Positions 1-8,352 of a DNA stretch of 64,000 bases are shown in pieces. The notes below the pieces were generated by a model, which was not told the origin of the DNA, did not search any database, and worked only from the letters and a program-made list of their open reading frames with translations. The DNA is from DASSFZ01 sp035292585 (GTDB lineage: Bacteria; Chloroflexota; Anaerolineae; Fen-1058), in NCBI GenBank assembly GCA_035292585.1, contig DATDPU010000057.1, forward strand, positions 1 to 64,000, given 5' to 3'. Made by a program: the position numbers and the translations under genes. Numbering within the stretch: the first letter of the stretch is position 1; each line of letters opens with the position of its first letter.

Positions 1-29
1 CACAACCCTCTTCGCTGCGCTCGTGGGCA

Positions 30-132
30 GGCCGCCGCCCTCTTTAGAAGGCAATGAAAGGCGGCGGCTGGCACTGCCGTCCGCCGCAGTGCTGGCCGCC
101 GCCCTCTTTAAGAAGGCAGTGAAAGGCGGCGG
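30..132. repeat. Two tandem GC-rich hairpin repeats
   Basis: Positions 30-67 and 94-132 are near-identical copies of a unit that starts GGCCGCCGCCCTCTTTA and ends GAAAGGCGGCGG, so each can fold on itself. They lie just beyond the 3' end of acsC, next to the end of a small mobile element, and may act as a transcript end or be part of that element. No reading frame is supported here. Confidence 0.6.
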
Positions 133-135
133 TCA

Positions 136-176
136 TGCGGCAGGAACTATGCAACTTCAAGTTGTCGAAGTACTAG
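136..176. mobile_element. Partial third copy of the 131-bp CTAG-ended element
   Basis: These 41 bases match the right end of the elements at 17448-17578 and 27210-27340, including the terminal GTACTAG. The left part of this copy is different sequence. The element ends two bases before the acsC stop codon. Confidence 0.7.
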
Positions 177-177
177 C

Positions 178-1521
178 TCACTCACTCCACATCGCCTTCA
201 AGTAACCCGGAAGGTCTACCGCCTCTTTCGGCCCGACCATGATCTGCCAGCCCGCCAGGCTCTCTTCCAGCTCGCCCGACAAGACCGCCACCTGGCCGGG
301 GATGATGATGCGCTTGTGGTTGACCTTGTTCTCGATGCCGGTCGTCTTCACCGCTTTCGCGATCCGATCGGCGTCGAATTTACCGGCGGCCCAGGCCGTC
401 AGCACGCTCATGCCCTCGGCGTCGGCCACCACCAGCCAGCCCGGCCAGCCCGACCCTTCCACCTCGTTGTTCACGGCGAAGTAGGTGATCGAGAAGTTGG
501 TCGTCACCAGCACTGGCGCATCGGCGCTGGGCGAGTTGATTTCGTATAGCCCCGGCTGCACCTGGATCGGTTTCTGCGGGTCGGTGTAGATGTTCTGACG
601 CAGCACCAGCAGCGGGTATAGCGTCGCCGGGTCGAATGACTCCAGCACGATGAAGCCGGCGTACTTGGCGATGTATTGCGCGGCTAGCAGCGCTTCGTCG
701 GCCTGCGTCGCTTCGCCGGGGAAGGCGATGAGCGGATAGCCCAGCGCGCGGAAATTCTTTTTGAGCGCCAAGCGCCGAATCTGGGTGAGCGCGATCAGCG
801 ACTCGCCGGGCTCGCGCGTCATAGGATCGAGGGCTAAATCTTCGACGCCCGCCTTCTTGAGCTGTTCAGCCAACTCGGCCAACGCCGGCAGGCTGGCGGC
901 TTTCACCGCCAACGCGGCCTTGCTCGACTTCGCCACTCCTGCCAGCGATTGCCAGTTCGACTCGTCAGCCGCGTACAGCAGCGGTCTGATGCCGGCGCAG
1001 GCGTGCACGCCCTCGGCCATCACAGCCGGATCAGACGCGATCAGGATCAGCGGTTTCTTGCTGGCTGCCCGCACCGCGCCAACGGCTGAAGCGAACGTCG
1101 CTCCATTGCCGGATGCCGCTTCGACGGCGAAACCATCCACGCCCAGCTTGATGCCGACGTAATCCACCACGTACAGGTCGGCGGCAGCGACCTTCGCCGC
1201 GATGGTCTCGACGCCTTCGGCATCCTTGATGCGGATGAACAGGCCGGGCTTGTGGTAGAACGTCTTCTCGTGGCGGAACAACACCGTTTCGTTGCCCGCT
1301 TCGACCTTCACGCCGTCGCTGGCAACGGTCACCAATCGAATGGGCGGCGCAGCCGCCGCTTCGAGCTTTACCTTCGCCTCTTCGGTGACGTAGGGACACT
1401 GCTTCAAGTCCGTCTGCTTGGTAGCCAGTTTCATGGCAAAGGCCAGACAGGTGGGAAAGCCGCACTCTTTGCAGTTAGTCTGCGGGAGCAGCTTGTAGAT
1501 TTCGAGTCCGGTTAGGGGCAT
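178..1521 (-). CDS. acsC: Corrinoid iron-sulfur protein, large subunit
   Basis: Large (gamma) subunit of the corrinoid iron-sulfur protein, which carries the methyl group from methyl-tetrahydrofolate to acetyl-CoA synthase in the Wood-Ljungdahl pathway. The N-terminus has the 4Fe-4S signature at Cys17, Cys20, Cys25 and Cys42 (spacing C-x2-C-x4-C-x16-C). The rest fits the TIM barrel and C-terminal cobamide-binding domain of the family, and 447 residues is normal length. The ATG start has GGAG just upstream. It lies 65 bases downstream of acsD and is probably co-transcribed. Its stop codon is almost touching a small mobile-element end. Identity is secure from the motif and the neighbours. Confidence 0.95.
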   Translation of the reverse strand: MPLTGLEIYKLLPQTNCKECGFPTCLAFAMKLATKQTDLKQCPYVTEEAKVKLEAAAAPPIRLVTVASDGVKVEAGNETVLFRHEKTFYHKPGLFIRIKDAEGVETIAAKVAAADLYVVDYVGIKLGVDGFAVEAASGNGATFASAVGAVRAASKKPLILIASDPAVMAEGVHACAGIRPLLYAADESNWQSLAGVAKSSKAALAVKAASLPALAELAEQLKKAGVEDLALDPMTREPGESLIALTQIRRLALKKNFRALGYPLIAFPGEATQADEALLAAQYIAKYAGFIVLESFDPATLYPLLVLRQNIYTDPQKPIQVQPGLYEINSPSADAPVLVTTNFSITYFAVNNEVEGSGWPGWLVVADAEGMSVLTAWAAGKFDADRIAKAVKTTGIENKVNHKRIIIPGQVAVLSGELEESLAGWQIMVGPKEAVDLPGYLKAMWSE

Positions 1522-1526
1522 GGGAT

Positions 1527-1586
1527 ATCTCCGTTAGAGGTATACAGGTAGCAGGTATACCTGTTTACCTGTTCCCTACTTACTTG
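1527..1586. repeat. Simple-word intergenic hairpin region (acsC-acsD)
   Basis: The gap between acsD and acsC is made of degenerate repeats of the word CAGGTA/TACCTG in both orientations (for example AGCAGGTATACCTGTTTACC), so it can form alternative hairpins. Similar word-built gaps occur at 5535-5620, 7639-7685, 11521-11584 and 13808-13877. Confidence 0.5.
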
Positions 1587-2561
1587 TTACCTGCTGACCT
1601 GCATCAACGAACCCAGCAGCGCTTTGACGCGCTGGAGCGATTCGGGATGGCGCAGCACGACGACATCGGCCCCGGCCTGGATCAGCGAGCCGGCCGTCAG
1701 CGTTTCCCAGTTGACCGCGCGGCGTTGCCAATCGCCCCACGTCTCCGGCACACCCTCGCCCACCTTGGACTCCTTCGCCTTCCACGCCTCCTCGCCCGGC
1801 GTGACGATCATCGGCTGCTGCGTCATGCTGTCGCCTTGCAGCGCGGCCAGGCGCAGGCGCTCCATCACCGAGTAACCGTACTCGATGCCGTAACCCAGCG
1901 CGCCGGTCGTCGGGTCCATGACGATGCGCTCCAGCGGCATCCCCATATCGTGGATGAGGATCACCAGCTGCTTGGCGAGGTTCACATCCATCGGCGTCTT
2001 GGAGGTGACGAGGTGCTCGTTCGCCATTGCCGCCGCGACGATCGTCCGGTAATTCTTGTCTTCGCACACGCCGATCAGCAAGCGCTCGCCCTTCCCTTCT
2101 TCGGCCACCGGGACGATCAGCTCGTTGTCTTTTTCAGCCTGCCCCGGCCCGAACACGGCCACGGGCAAGCCGGTCGCGCTCAACACTTTGCGCACAACCG
2201 CGCGCGCATTCTCCGGCGTGTTGGGGCTGCCGTCGGCCCTGGTCAGCGAGAGCGTGAGCACGATCAGGTCGGCGCCGGCTGCTTCGACTGCGCGCGCCCA
2301 CGCGCCGGGGTCGTCCAGCGCTTTGCCCCAGGCTTCGTGCAGCAGCGGCGACCAGTCTTCCGGCTTGCGATCCTTGATCTCGATCGCCAGTGCGGGCACG
2401 TGCGGGATTGCGCCATCGAAGTGCAGGAACGGCAACGTGCTCTCGCCGCCGAGCGTGAGCGTCTGCGTGCGCGTCCCGCCTTCTGCGGGCGTCGCGCCGA
2501 GCGTAATCTCGCGAACCTTGCCAGCCCACTTCTCTTTGGGAACCTCAACGGTTATAGGCAT
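1587..2561 (-). CDS. acsD: Corrinoid iron-sulfur protein, small subunit
   Basis: Small (delta) subunit of the corrinoid iron-sulfur protein. It pairs with AcsC to accept a methyl group from methyl-tetrahydrofolate and hand it to the acetyl-CoA synthase A-cluster. The sequence reads as the CdhD/AcsD TIM barrel, with conserved stretches such as MPITVEVPKEKW at the N-terminus and AGADVVVLRHPES near the end. An ATG 12 bases upstream is also open, but the ATG at 2561 is preceded by GGAGG with five bases spacing, so it is the chosen start, giving 324 residues. It is followed by acsC. A hairpin and a repeat element separate it from the upstream CBS gene, so it may have its own promoter. Confidence 0.95.
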   Translation of the reverse strand: MPITVEVPKEKWAGKVREITLGATPAEGGTRTQTLTLGGESTLPFLHFDGAIPHVPALAIEIKDRKPEDWSPLLHEAWGKALDDPGAWARAVEAAGADLIVLTLSLTRADGSPNTPENARAVVRKVLSATGLPVAVFGPGQAEKDNELIVPVAEEGKGERLLIGVCEDKNYRTIVAAAMANEHLVTSKTPMDVNLAKQLVILIHDMGMPLERIVMDPTTGALGYGIEYGYSVMERLRLAALQGDSMTQQPMIVTPGEEAWKAKESKVGEGVPETWGDWQRRAVNWETLTAGSLIQAGADVVVLRHPESLQRVKALLGSLMQVSR

Positions 2562-2612
2562 GCCTGCCTCCATTACTTAAACGGTTAACAACAATGCAAC
2601 CTCAGACTCCAA

Positions 2613-2630
2613 GCCCGCGTCCACGCGGGC
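2613..2630. terminator. Perfect 8-bp GC hairpin
   Basis: GCCCGCGT and ACGCGGGC form a perfect stem with a two-base loop. It lies between the CBS-domain gene and acsD on the minus strand. There is no clear T-run, so it could be a terminator or an RNA-stabilising hairpin. Confidence 0.4.
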
Positions 2631-2632
2631 GT

Positions 2633-2764
2633 CTAGTAGTCAGTCCATCTGAAATTGATGGGGCGTAGCCTAGCCCCCTGCTTGCGCCCCCTTGTGGGGT
2701 TGTGGGCGTTGGGCGGGCACAAGGCCCTAGACTACCCATCACTTTCAAGTTGACTGACCACTAG
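2633..2764. mobile_element. 132-bp CTAG-ended inverted-repeat element (MITE-like)
   Basis: The ends are inverted repeats of about 30 bases with a few mismatches (CTAGTAGTCAGTC at the left, GACTGACCACTAG at the right). The interior has the common local hairpin word GTAGCCTAGCCCC...GGCCCTAGACTAC. Length and CTAG ends resemble the 131-bp element elsewhere in the window although the sequence differs. It has no coding capacity. Confidence 0.65.
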
Positions 2765-2828
2765 CCTGATCGACCGCGCGGACGCGCTCGGTGAGCACAC
2801 CGCAGATTGCTCCCGCGTCGGGTATAGT

Positions 2829-3230
2829 TCACTCGGTCGAACTCGCGTCATCCACGGTCAGGCAGCCCTCAATGGCGCGCAGCGAGACCACCGCCGAAGG
2901 CCGCGGCTCGCCCGGCCAGTCGTGCATCAGGAACAGGTACGGGACGCCTCGATCGCGCATGAGCTGGGCCGCGGTCTCGGCGGGGATATCGGGCGGCACG
3001 GTCGGGAACTCTTCGTGCATCACTTCGCCCACAATCCGGGCCGGATCATGCTGCGCGAGTTGCTCGCAGGTCAGCCACCCCACGGCGATACCGTCGCCGT
3101 CCAGCGCGACGAGCACGCCGGGCGAGACGGGCTGGCGCGCCAGGCGCGCAGCGGCCACGCCACACGGCTCGGTATCGCGGCAAATCGGCACTCCGATCGT
3201 CATCACGTCGCGGACGAGTAGAGGTGTCAT
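2829..3230 (-). CDS. CBS-domain pair protein
   Basis: A 133-residue protein made of two CBS motifs. The first starts near residue 5 (VRDVMTIGVPICRDTE) and the second near residue 67 (VGEVMHEEFPTVPPD). CBS pairs usually bind adenosyl nucleotides and act as energy sensors. It starts six bases after the acsB stop codon, so it is almost certainly translated from the acsB mRNA. The context suggests a role in sensing or regulating the CODH/ACS system, which is inference. There is no catalytic or DNA-binding domain. Confidence 0.85.
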   Translation of the reverse strand: MTPLLVRDVMTIGVPICRDTEPCGVAAARLARQPVSPGVLVALDGDGIAVGWLTCEQLAQHDPARIVGEVMHEEFPTVPPDIPAETAAQLMRDRGVPYLFLMHDWPGEPRPSAVVSLRAIEGCLTVDDASSTE

Positions 3231-3236
3231 GGCAGG

Positions 3237-5516
3237 TTACATGATCGGCGGCATGCTCAACGCCGGGTGATTCTTCTCGGTGACGTAGTTGAGCACGCCT
3301 TCCACGTCGGTCGCGAACCGCTCGTCGCAGATCTTGTCGATCAGATCAGGGTCGCCTTCGCGCTCGGCGACCGTCTTCAACTGCTCGGCCATCTGTTCCT
3401 TCAAAATCGAAGACATCCACACGACGCGCTTGAACCCGCCGTCGGCCGAGATGAACTTGGGGCTGAGAATGTAGAACTTGCCGTGACCCATCACCCCCGG
3501 CGTCTGCAACCCGCCGCCGGCCATGCCGGCCAGCGTCGAGAAGGTCATGCCCGCCGGCGTCAGGCTGGTGTCCTCGCGGCTGACGATCATGATACCGTTC
3601 GCTTCCGGGATTACCATCGCGATGCACTCAAAGCAGCCGCACGCCGTCATCGGGTTTTCCATGATCGAGTACACGGCCACTTCGTTCACCTGCTGGTGCG
3701 AGGCGTTGGTCAGGAACTCGTTGGTGCCCTGCCAGTAACCTTTGACGGGGTCGAGGGTGCTGCTCTTGCGGATCGGCTGGTTCGGCCCGGTCGGGTTGAT
3801 CTGGTACGACGCCTTGCAGTCGAGCCAGTTGTACGCGCCGCACAAGCCGAGCCGCTCCGGCGAGACGATGCACACGTGGTTCGGCGCGAAGGACTGGCAC
3901 AGCGTGCAGGAGTAGAACTCTTCCACGCTCTCGTCGGTCATGTTGCCCAGGCGCACGTTGCGCTCGTCATACGCGGCGCGCGCCACGCCCAGCCACTGCT
4001 CGACCTCGGCCGGCTCGGTGTAGAGGGTCACCTGCACCTTATCGACGATCGCGCCGAAGTCGGCGTGAAAGCGCGCGTGCAGGATGTCGCCGAAGTGCCG
4101 CAGGTTGAAGCCTTTATCGGCCGCGGGCGTGTTGATGCGGATCCAGGCGATGTCGCGTTGGCCGATGTGCTGCACGCCCGATGCGCCGTTGACGAAGTGG
4201 TGAATCTGCCGCTCCAGCACCGGCTCGAAATCCTTTTGCATCTTGCGGCCGGCCACGTCCACGACGATGCCCAGGTCGATCGCCGCGCCGACGGGCTGGC
4301 CGGAGAAATCGGGGCCGACGACGGTAATCTTGCCGTCTTCGACCGCGTCGAAATCGAGCATGCGCAGGTACTCGAAGCAACGCGAGTGCTTGCCGCCGAA
4401 CTCGATACGCATGTCGGACTTCCGCACCACCTCGCCCTCGAAGGCCGAGCCGTAGGGCACCGGAACCGGCACTTCGGTCAGCTTGATCTTGACCCCGCGC
4501 ACCTCGATGCATTTCTGCACCAGTTTCTCGGCGCGCGCCAGATCGTCCTGGCCTTCGATCTGGTTGAAGGGCAGCGATACCACGTGCTCGTAAGTCGTCA
4601 CGCCGGTCGGCAGGATTTCGGGGATGATCGTGTCGGCGATAACCGGGAAGCCGAAGCTGATCGCGCCGGCCGCCGTCGCGTATTTCAGATCGTCCACCTC
4701 ACCCAGCGCCAGCACGAACGCGAACACCCGGTTTTTGTTGTAGAGGAGGATATCGCGCGCCTGCCCGCCCTTCATCCCGCCGAAGGTGAGCGCCGAGCGC
4801 GTCGCGAAGCCGAGCGCGTAGATCGCGCTGATCGTGTCGGTGCCGAAGGGCACGGTGTACGTGTCGTAGCCGAGTTCGACGCCCTCTTCCATCAATTGGT
4901 GAATGATGCTGCGCCCGTTGACGTTGCCGGACAGGAACGTGAGGATGTTGCGGCGCTGCAGCTCGCGCACGATCTTCACCGCGACCGCGTTCGACTTGGC
5001 GCAGCCGACGATCGCCGCGAAGCCGGGCATGCGCCCATCGACCAACTGAATGCCCCACGAACGGAGTTGAATATCGTCGATCGGCCCGTTGAGGTGGCCA
5101 TCGCCGTCTTTCTGAAACTCGGGATTGGTGAACGACGTGCCGCCGGCCAGCTTGAAGCCAGACAGCATTTCGGGCTGCTCACCAAGGACGAATCGGATCG
5201 CCTCAATGCCCTCCTCTGCGAAGAGCGTCGCCATACCGGCGTCGAGCGTCTCGCCGAGATAGGGCGTCCAGCGCCGATCGGGCGGCACGGGGTGCAGCAG
5301 GCGCTTCGCCGTTTGGAGCACCGGTTGCAGATCGTCCAGCTTCTCGACCGTCTGCCCCGTCATGCCCAAGATGAAGGGCAGGTAATAGGCGGTGTTGGGG
5401 AACGCGATCGGCGTGTCGGGTCCCTTGTCGGTCAGGGCCTGCGTCAGCAGTCCCTCGAACTCGTTGACGATGTTGTTCGCGCCGCGAATGGCGCGCGTGG
5501 CAATGTATCGTGACAT
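3237..5516 (-). CDS. acsB: Acetyl-CoA synthase (CODH/ACS beta subunit)
   Basis: Makes acetyl-CoA from CO, a methyl group delivered by the corrinoid protein, and CoA. The A-cluster cysteines are all present: Cys537, Cys540, Cys549 and Cys559 for the 4Fe-4S cubane (FYSCTLCQSFAPNHVC), and Cys626-Gly-Cys628 (ACGCFEC) for the distal nickel. The spacing matches the Moorella enzyme. At 759 residues it is of bacterial type with the N-terminal CODH-binding region, unlike the short archaeal CdhC. The ATG is preceded by AAGGAG. It sits between cooS upstream and a CBS protein six bases downstream, forming the core of the cluster. Confidence 0.97.
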   Translation of the reverse strand: MSRYIATRAIRGANNIVNEFEGLLTQALTDKGPDTPIAFPNTAYYLPFILGMTGQTVEKLDDLQPVLQTAKRLLHPVPPDRRWTPYLGETLDAGMATLFAEEGIEAIRFVLGEQPEMLSGFKLAGGTSFTNPEFQKDGDGHLNGPIDDIQLRSWGIQLVDGRMPGFAAIVGCAKSNAVAVKIVRELQRRNILTFLSGNVNGRSIIHQLMEEGVELGYDTYTVPFGTDTISAIYALGFATRSALTFGGMKGGQARDILLYNKNRVFAFVLALGEVDDLKYATAAGAISFGFPVIADTIIPEILPTGVTTYEHVVSLPFNQIEGQDDLARAEKLVQKCIEVRGVKIKLTEVPVPVPYGSAFEGEVVRKSDMRIEFGGKHSRCFEYLRMLDFDAVEDGKITVVGPDFSGQPVGAAIDLGIVVDVAGRKMQKDFEPVLERQIHHFVNGASGVQHIGQRDIAWIRINTPAADKGFNLRHFGDILHARFHADFGAIVDKVQVTLYTEPAEVEQWLGVARAAYDERNVRLGNMTDESVEEFYSCTLCQSFAPNHVCIVSPERLGLCGAYNWLDCKASYQINPTGPNQPIRKSSTLDPVKGYWQGTNEFLTNASHQQVNEVAVYSIMENPMTACGCFECIAMVIPEANGIMIVSREDTSLTPAGMTFSTLAGMAGGGLQTPGVMGHGKFYILSPKFISADGGFKRVVWMSSILKEQMAEQLKTVAEREGDPDLIDKICDERFATDVEGVLNYVTEKNHPALSMPPIM

Positions 5517-5534
5517 GGGGTAGCTCCTTCCGAA

Positions 5535-5620
5535 CGTTACGCACTACGGAATATGCACTATGGGATGCGCATTACGGAACACGCACTACGCGCTGCGCCA
5601 TGCGTATTCCGTATCCCGTA
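5535..5620. repeat. Degenerate tandem word repeat between cooS and acsB
   Basis: About five imperfect copies of ACGCACTACGGAAT fill the gap (TTACGCACTACGGAATATGC, then variants), with some inverted. The same word builds the perfect palindrome at 62356-62386, so it is a dispersed repeat family. No promoter or gene is evident. Confidence 0.55.
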
Positions 5621-5622
5621 AA

Positions 5623-7626
5623 TCAGCCGGCGACGACTCCACCATACAGCGCTTCGGCCCCGACGCTTTCCGGCAGCGTGAGCAGCTCGTGTACGCGCGC
5701 ATCGCCGCTCCGTCCAAACCGATCAGCCTCGTAAGCCGGCAGGCCCAGCGCCGCGCGCTTCGCGTCGATGATCTCCAGCGTCCGCTTCAACATCGCCTCG
5801 TCGGAGGTCGCGAACTCGAACGTCGCGCCGAAAACCTTGTTCCACGTCTCGGTCATGATCCGGGTCACTTCGTCGCTCGCGCCGACGGGTGAATCGATGC
5901 CGAAGATGACCGACGCGCCGGACGCGACGGCATACGCGCCGATCGCCAGCGCTTTCTCGCTCATCCATTCCGGCGCGAGACCGACGGCCGGAACCTCGCC
6001 GATGTCGTCGCCCAGCCCGCCCTCTTCGACGATCTGGGTGAGCACCGTGAGGATGCGGGTGTTGTCCACGCACGAACCCATGTGCAGCACCGGCGGCATA
6101 CCGGTGGCTTCGCACACTTCGCGCAGGCCCGGCCCGGCGTATTGCAGCGCCGCCTCGCCGACCGAGTAGCCGTACTTGGCCGCGGCCAGCGCGCCGCAGC
6201 CGGTCTGGACGACGAGCACGTCGTTCTTCAGCAACTCGCGGACAAGGAACTCGTGCGCCTTGTCCTGCGTCGTGCGCGGGTTGTTGCAGCCCACGTCCGC
6301 CGCCACGCCGCGAATACGGCCGGACATGATCGCGTCGTTCAAGGGCCGGAACGAGGCGCGGAACGATCCGCCGAGCATGTAGTTGATGTACTCGTGCGAG
6401 AAACCGGGGACGATGTCGTTGGTTTCGTCGGGGATGACGGTTGCGCCGCGATTGGGGAAGTTGTCGATCGCGATCCGGACGATCTCGCGCGCCTGATCCA
6501 GCGCCCGGTGCTCATCGAATTCGATGTGCCGCCCGCCGGTGATCTTCACTTTGGGCGACGTGGTGATGAACTGGGTGTGGAACTTCTCGGCGAGATTCGG
6601 GAGCGCCTGCATGATGCACTGCACATCGACGACCATCGCCTCGACCGCGCCGGTGAGCAGCGCCAGCTCTTGATGGAGGAAGTTGCCGGCCGAGGGCACG
6701 CCTTGCCGCAACAAGATTTCATTCGAAGTGCAGCAGATGCCGGCCAGGTTGATGCCCTTCGCGCCTTTCGATTCGGCGTAGGCGATCAACTCCGGCTCGC
6801 TCGCCACCGCGACGATCATCTCGGACAAGGTCGGCTCGTGGCCGTGCAGGACGATGTTGACTTCATCGTCTTTGAGCACGCCCAGGTTCACCTGCCCGAC
6901 GCGCGGCGCGGGCGTCCCGAACAAAATATCGGATAGGTCGGTGGCGATCATCGAGCCGCCCCAGCCGTCCGACAATGCGCAGCGCACCGCCCCTTTCAGA
7001 ATGTGCTCGGCGTCCTGGTCGTCGCCCATGTGTGTGCGGTGCAGCACGTCGACCACTTCGCGATCGACGCCGCGCGGCACCACGCCGTACTTGCGCCACA
7101 CGTCCTGCCGCTTCTTCGGCGCGTGCTTGATGTAAATCAACTCGCCGTTCTGCTGGCCGAACTGCGCGATCGCCTTGTTTGCCACATCTTTGGCGATGTC
7201 CTCTTTCGTGCGCTTTTCGGTGGGGATGCCGAACTTGCGCGCGACGGCGCGCAGCTTCACCTCGTCGCGAATCTGATAGCCCTGCGCCTGACCCTCGGCC
7301 GCAGCCAGCAACGTGAAGGCCACGTCGCGCCCGTGGTCGGAGTGGGCCGCCGAGCCGGCGGCGATGGCGCGGGCCAGGTTGCGCGCGGCGATCGTCGCGA
7401 CCGTCGCACCGCACACGCCGACCTGCCCATCCTTCGTCAGGCGGCACGGCCCCATGAAGCAGTTCTTGCAACAAATGCCGGCCGACGACCCGACGCCAAT
7501 CGGGCAGGCGGCCATTTGCTCGGCGCGGGTGAAGGCCGTACCGAGGCCGAGCTCCTCGGCGCGAATCAGCATTTGCTGCGCGGCGGGATCGATACTCCGT
7601 TGTTCGTTGGTTCGAGTCTTCGCCAT
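5623..7626 (-). CDS. cooS: Carbon monoxide dehydrogenase catalytic subunit
   Basis: Anaerobic Ni-Fe CO dehydrogenase (CooS/AcsA), which reduces CO2 to CO for acetyl-CoA synthase or runs in reverse. N-terminal cysteines for the D and B clusters are at 41, 52, 53, 56, 61 and 72. C-cluster ligands are visible as His261 or His263 (VLHGHEP), Cys298/299, Cys337, Cys447, Cys477 and Cys519, so the active site looks complete. At 667 residues the length is slightly above usual. The ATG has a strong GGAGGAGG ribosome site. It lies 106 bases upstream of acsB in the same direction. No cooC or cooF is next to it in this window. Confidence 0.97.
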   Translation of the reverse strand: MAKTRTNEQRSIDPAAQQMLIRAEELGLGTAFTRAEQMAACPIGVGSSAGICCKNCFMGPCRLTKDGQVGVCGATVATIAARNLARAIAAGSAAHSDHGRDVAFTLLAAAEGQAQGYQIRDEVKLRAVARKFGIPTEKRTKEDIAKDVANKAIAQFGQQNGELIYIKHAPKKRQDVWRKYGVVPRGVDREVVDVLHRTHMGDDQDAEHILKGAVRCALSDGWGGSMIATDLSDILFGTPAPRVGQVNLGVLKDDEVNIVLHGHEPTLSEMIVAVASEPELIAYAESKGAKGINLAGICCTSNEILLRQGVPSAGNFLHQELALLTGAVEAMVVDVQCIMQALPNLAEKFHTQFITTSPKVKITGGRHIEFDEHRALDQAREIVRIAIDNFPNRGATVIPDETNDIVPGFSHEYINYMLGGSFRASFRPLNDAIMSGRIRGVAADVGCNNPRTTQDKAHEFLVRELLKNDVLVVQTGCGALAAAKYGYSVGEAALQYAGPGLREVCEATGMPPVLHMGSCVDNTRILTVLTQIVEEGGLGDDIGEVPAVGLAPEWMSEKALAIGAYAVASGASVIFGIDSPVGASDEVTRIMTETWNKVFGATFEFATSDEAMLKRTLEIIDAKRAALGLPAYEADRFGRSGDARVHELLTLPESVGAEALYGGVVAG

Positions 7627-7638
7627 CGGGCCTCCTCC

Positions 7639-7685
7639 GGGAGTTGGAGTTAGAGTTTGGAGTTAGAGTTTAGAGTCAGGAGTCA
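7639..7685. repeat. Tandem degenerate GAGTTAGAGTTT words
   Basis: Upstream of cooS lies a run of GGAGTTAGAGTTTGGAGTTA-type words. To its right, at about 7767-7815, there are GC hairpins built on CCCGCG/CGCGGG. This gap separates the cyclic-nucleotide-domain gene from cooS and could hold a cooS promoter, but none is convincing by eye. Confidence 0.45.
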
Positions 7686-7842
7686 GACTAACCTTGCATC
7701 TTGCCTCCTGCATCCTGTCTCTTGCACTATGCGTAACAGAACGACTAAGTTTTTGCTCCCAGCCCGCGTCTCGCGGGCGCCACCGCGAGGACGCAGTGGC
7801 GGAGCACCATCAGTTGTTCCCTCAACGCGACTGGAATTCGCT

Positions 7843-8346
7843 CTAAGTTTTCCCATTGCCGAGCTCCTCACTCATCGGGCGTATGCCTTCGTTGAAACGC
7901 TGGTGAAACAGCTTGACGAGTTGAGTGCGAATCGACTCAAAGCGGCTGGCAACCGTTTGGGCCAGTCGCTCGAAGAGCAGGGCTTGCAGCTCGGGGTCGG
8001 CGCGCATGGCCTCGCGCAGATCATCTCCGCCAATCGCCAGCGCCTGCACGTCCGTCAGACACACGGCGGACGAGGTATACCGCAGGCGGTTGAGCGCCGC
8101 CGACCAGCCAAAGATGCTGCCCGGTTGGGCCGTGGAGAGCTCCAGCACACCGCCGTCGTGGGGCCGAAGCCGAATGGCGACTTCGCCAGCTTCGACCAGG
8201 TACAGCTCGCTGGCCCGATCCCCTTCGTTGAAGACTTTCGTTCCGGCGCGGAAATGGACGCGGTGGAATAAGGGCGCAAGCTGTTCCAGGTGCCGGACCT
8301 GAAATCCTTTGAATAGCGGCAGGCGAGCCAGTTCCTGAGTGAGCAT
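7843..8346 (-). CDS. Cyclic-nucleotide-binding-domain protein without HTH
   Basis: A 167-residue protein containing one cNMP-binding beta-roll of the Crp/Fnr type, from about residue 10 to 125 (LPLFKGF near the start, RAGTKVFNEGDRASELYLVEAGEV in the core, written here in pieces). The C-terminal 40 residues are helical and lack the helix-turn-helix of true Crp/Fnr regulators. It begins six bases after the DUF166 stop codon, so the two are co-translated. It may be a sensor or a partner subunit rather than a transcription factor. The ribosome site is weak (GAGGAT, distant). Confidence 0.8.
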   Translation of the reverse strand: MLTQELARLPLFKGFQVRHLEQLAPLFHRVHFRAGTKVFNEGDRASELYLVEAGEVAIRLRPHDGGVLELSTAQPGSIFGWSAALNRLRYTSSAVCLTDVQALAIGGDDLREAMRADPELQALLFERLAQTVASRFESIRTQLVKLFHQRFNEGIRPMSEELGNGKT

Positions 8347-8352
8347 CGGGGG

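Noticed and set aside
1584..2588. Long plus-strand open frame antisense to acsD
   Set aside because: It is a shadow of acsD with no family features.
3267..5513. A 748-codon open frame on the plus strand, antisense to acsB
   Set aside because: It is the GC-rich shadow of a clearly real gene; its translation is Arg/His/Asp-rich with no domain, and all acsB active-site residues are on the other strand.
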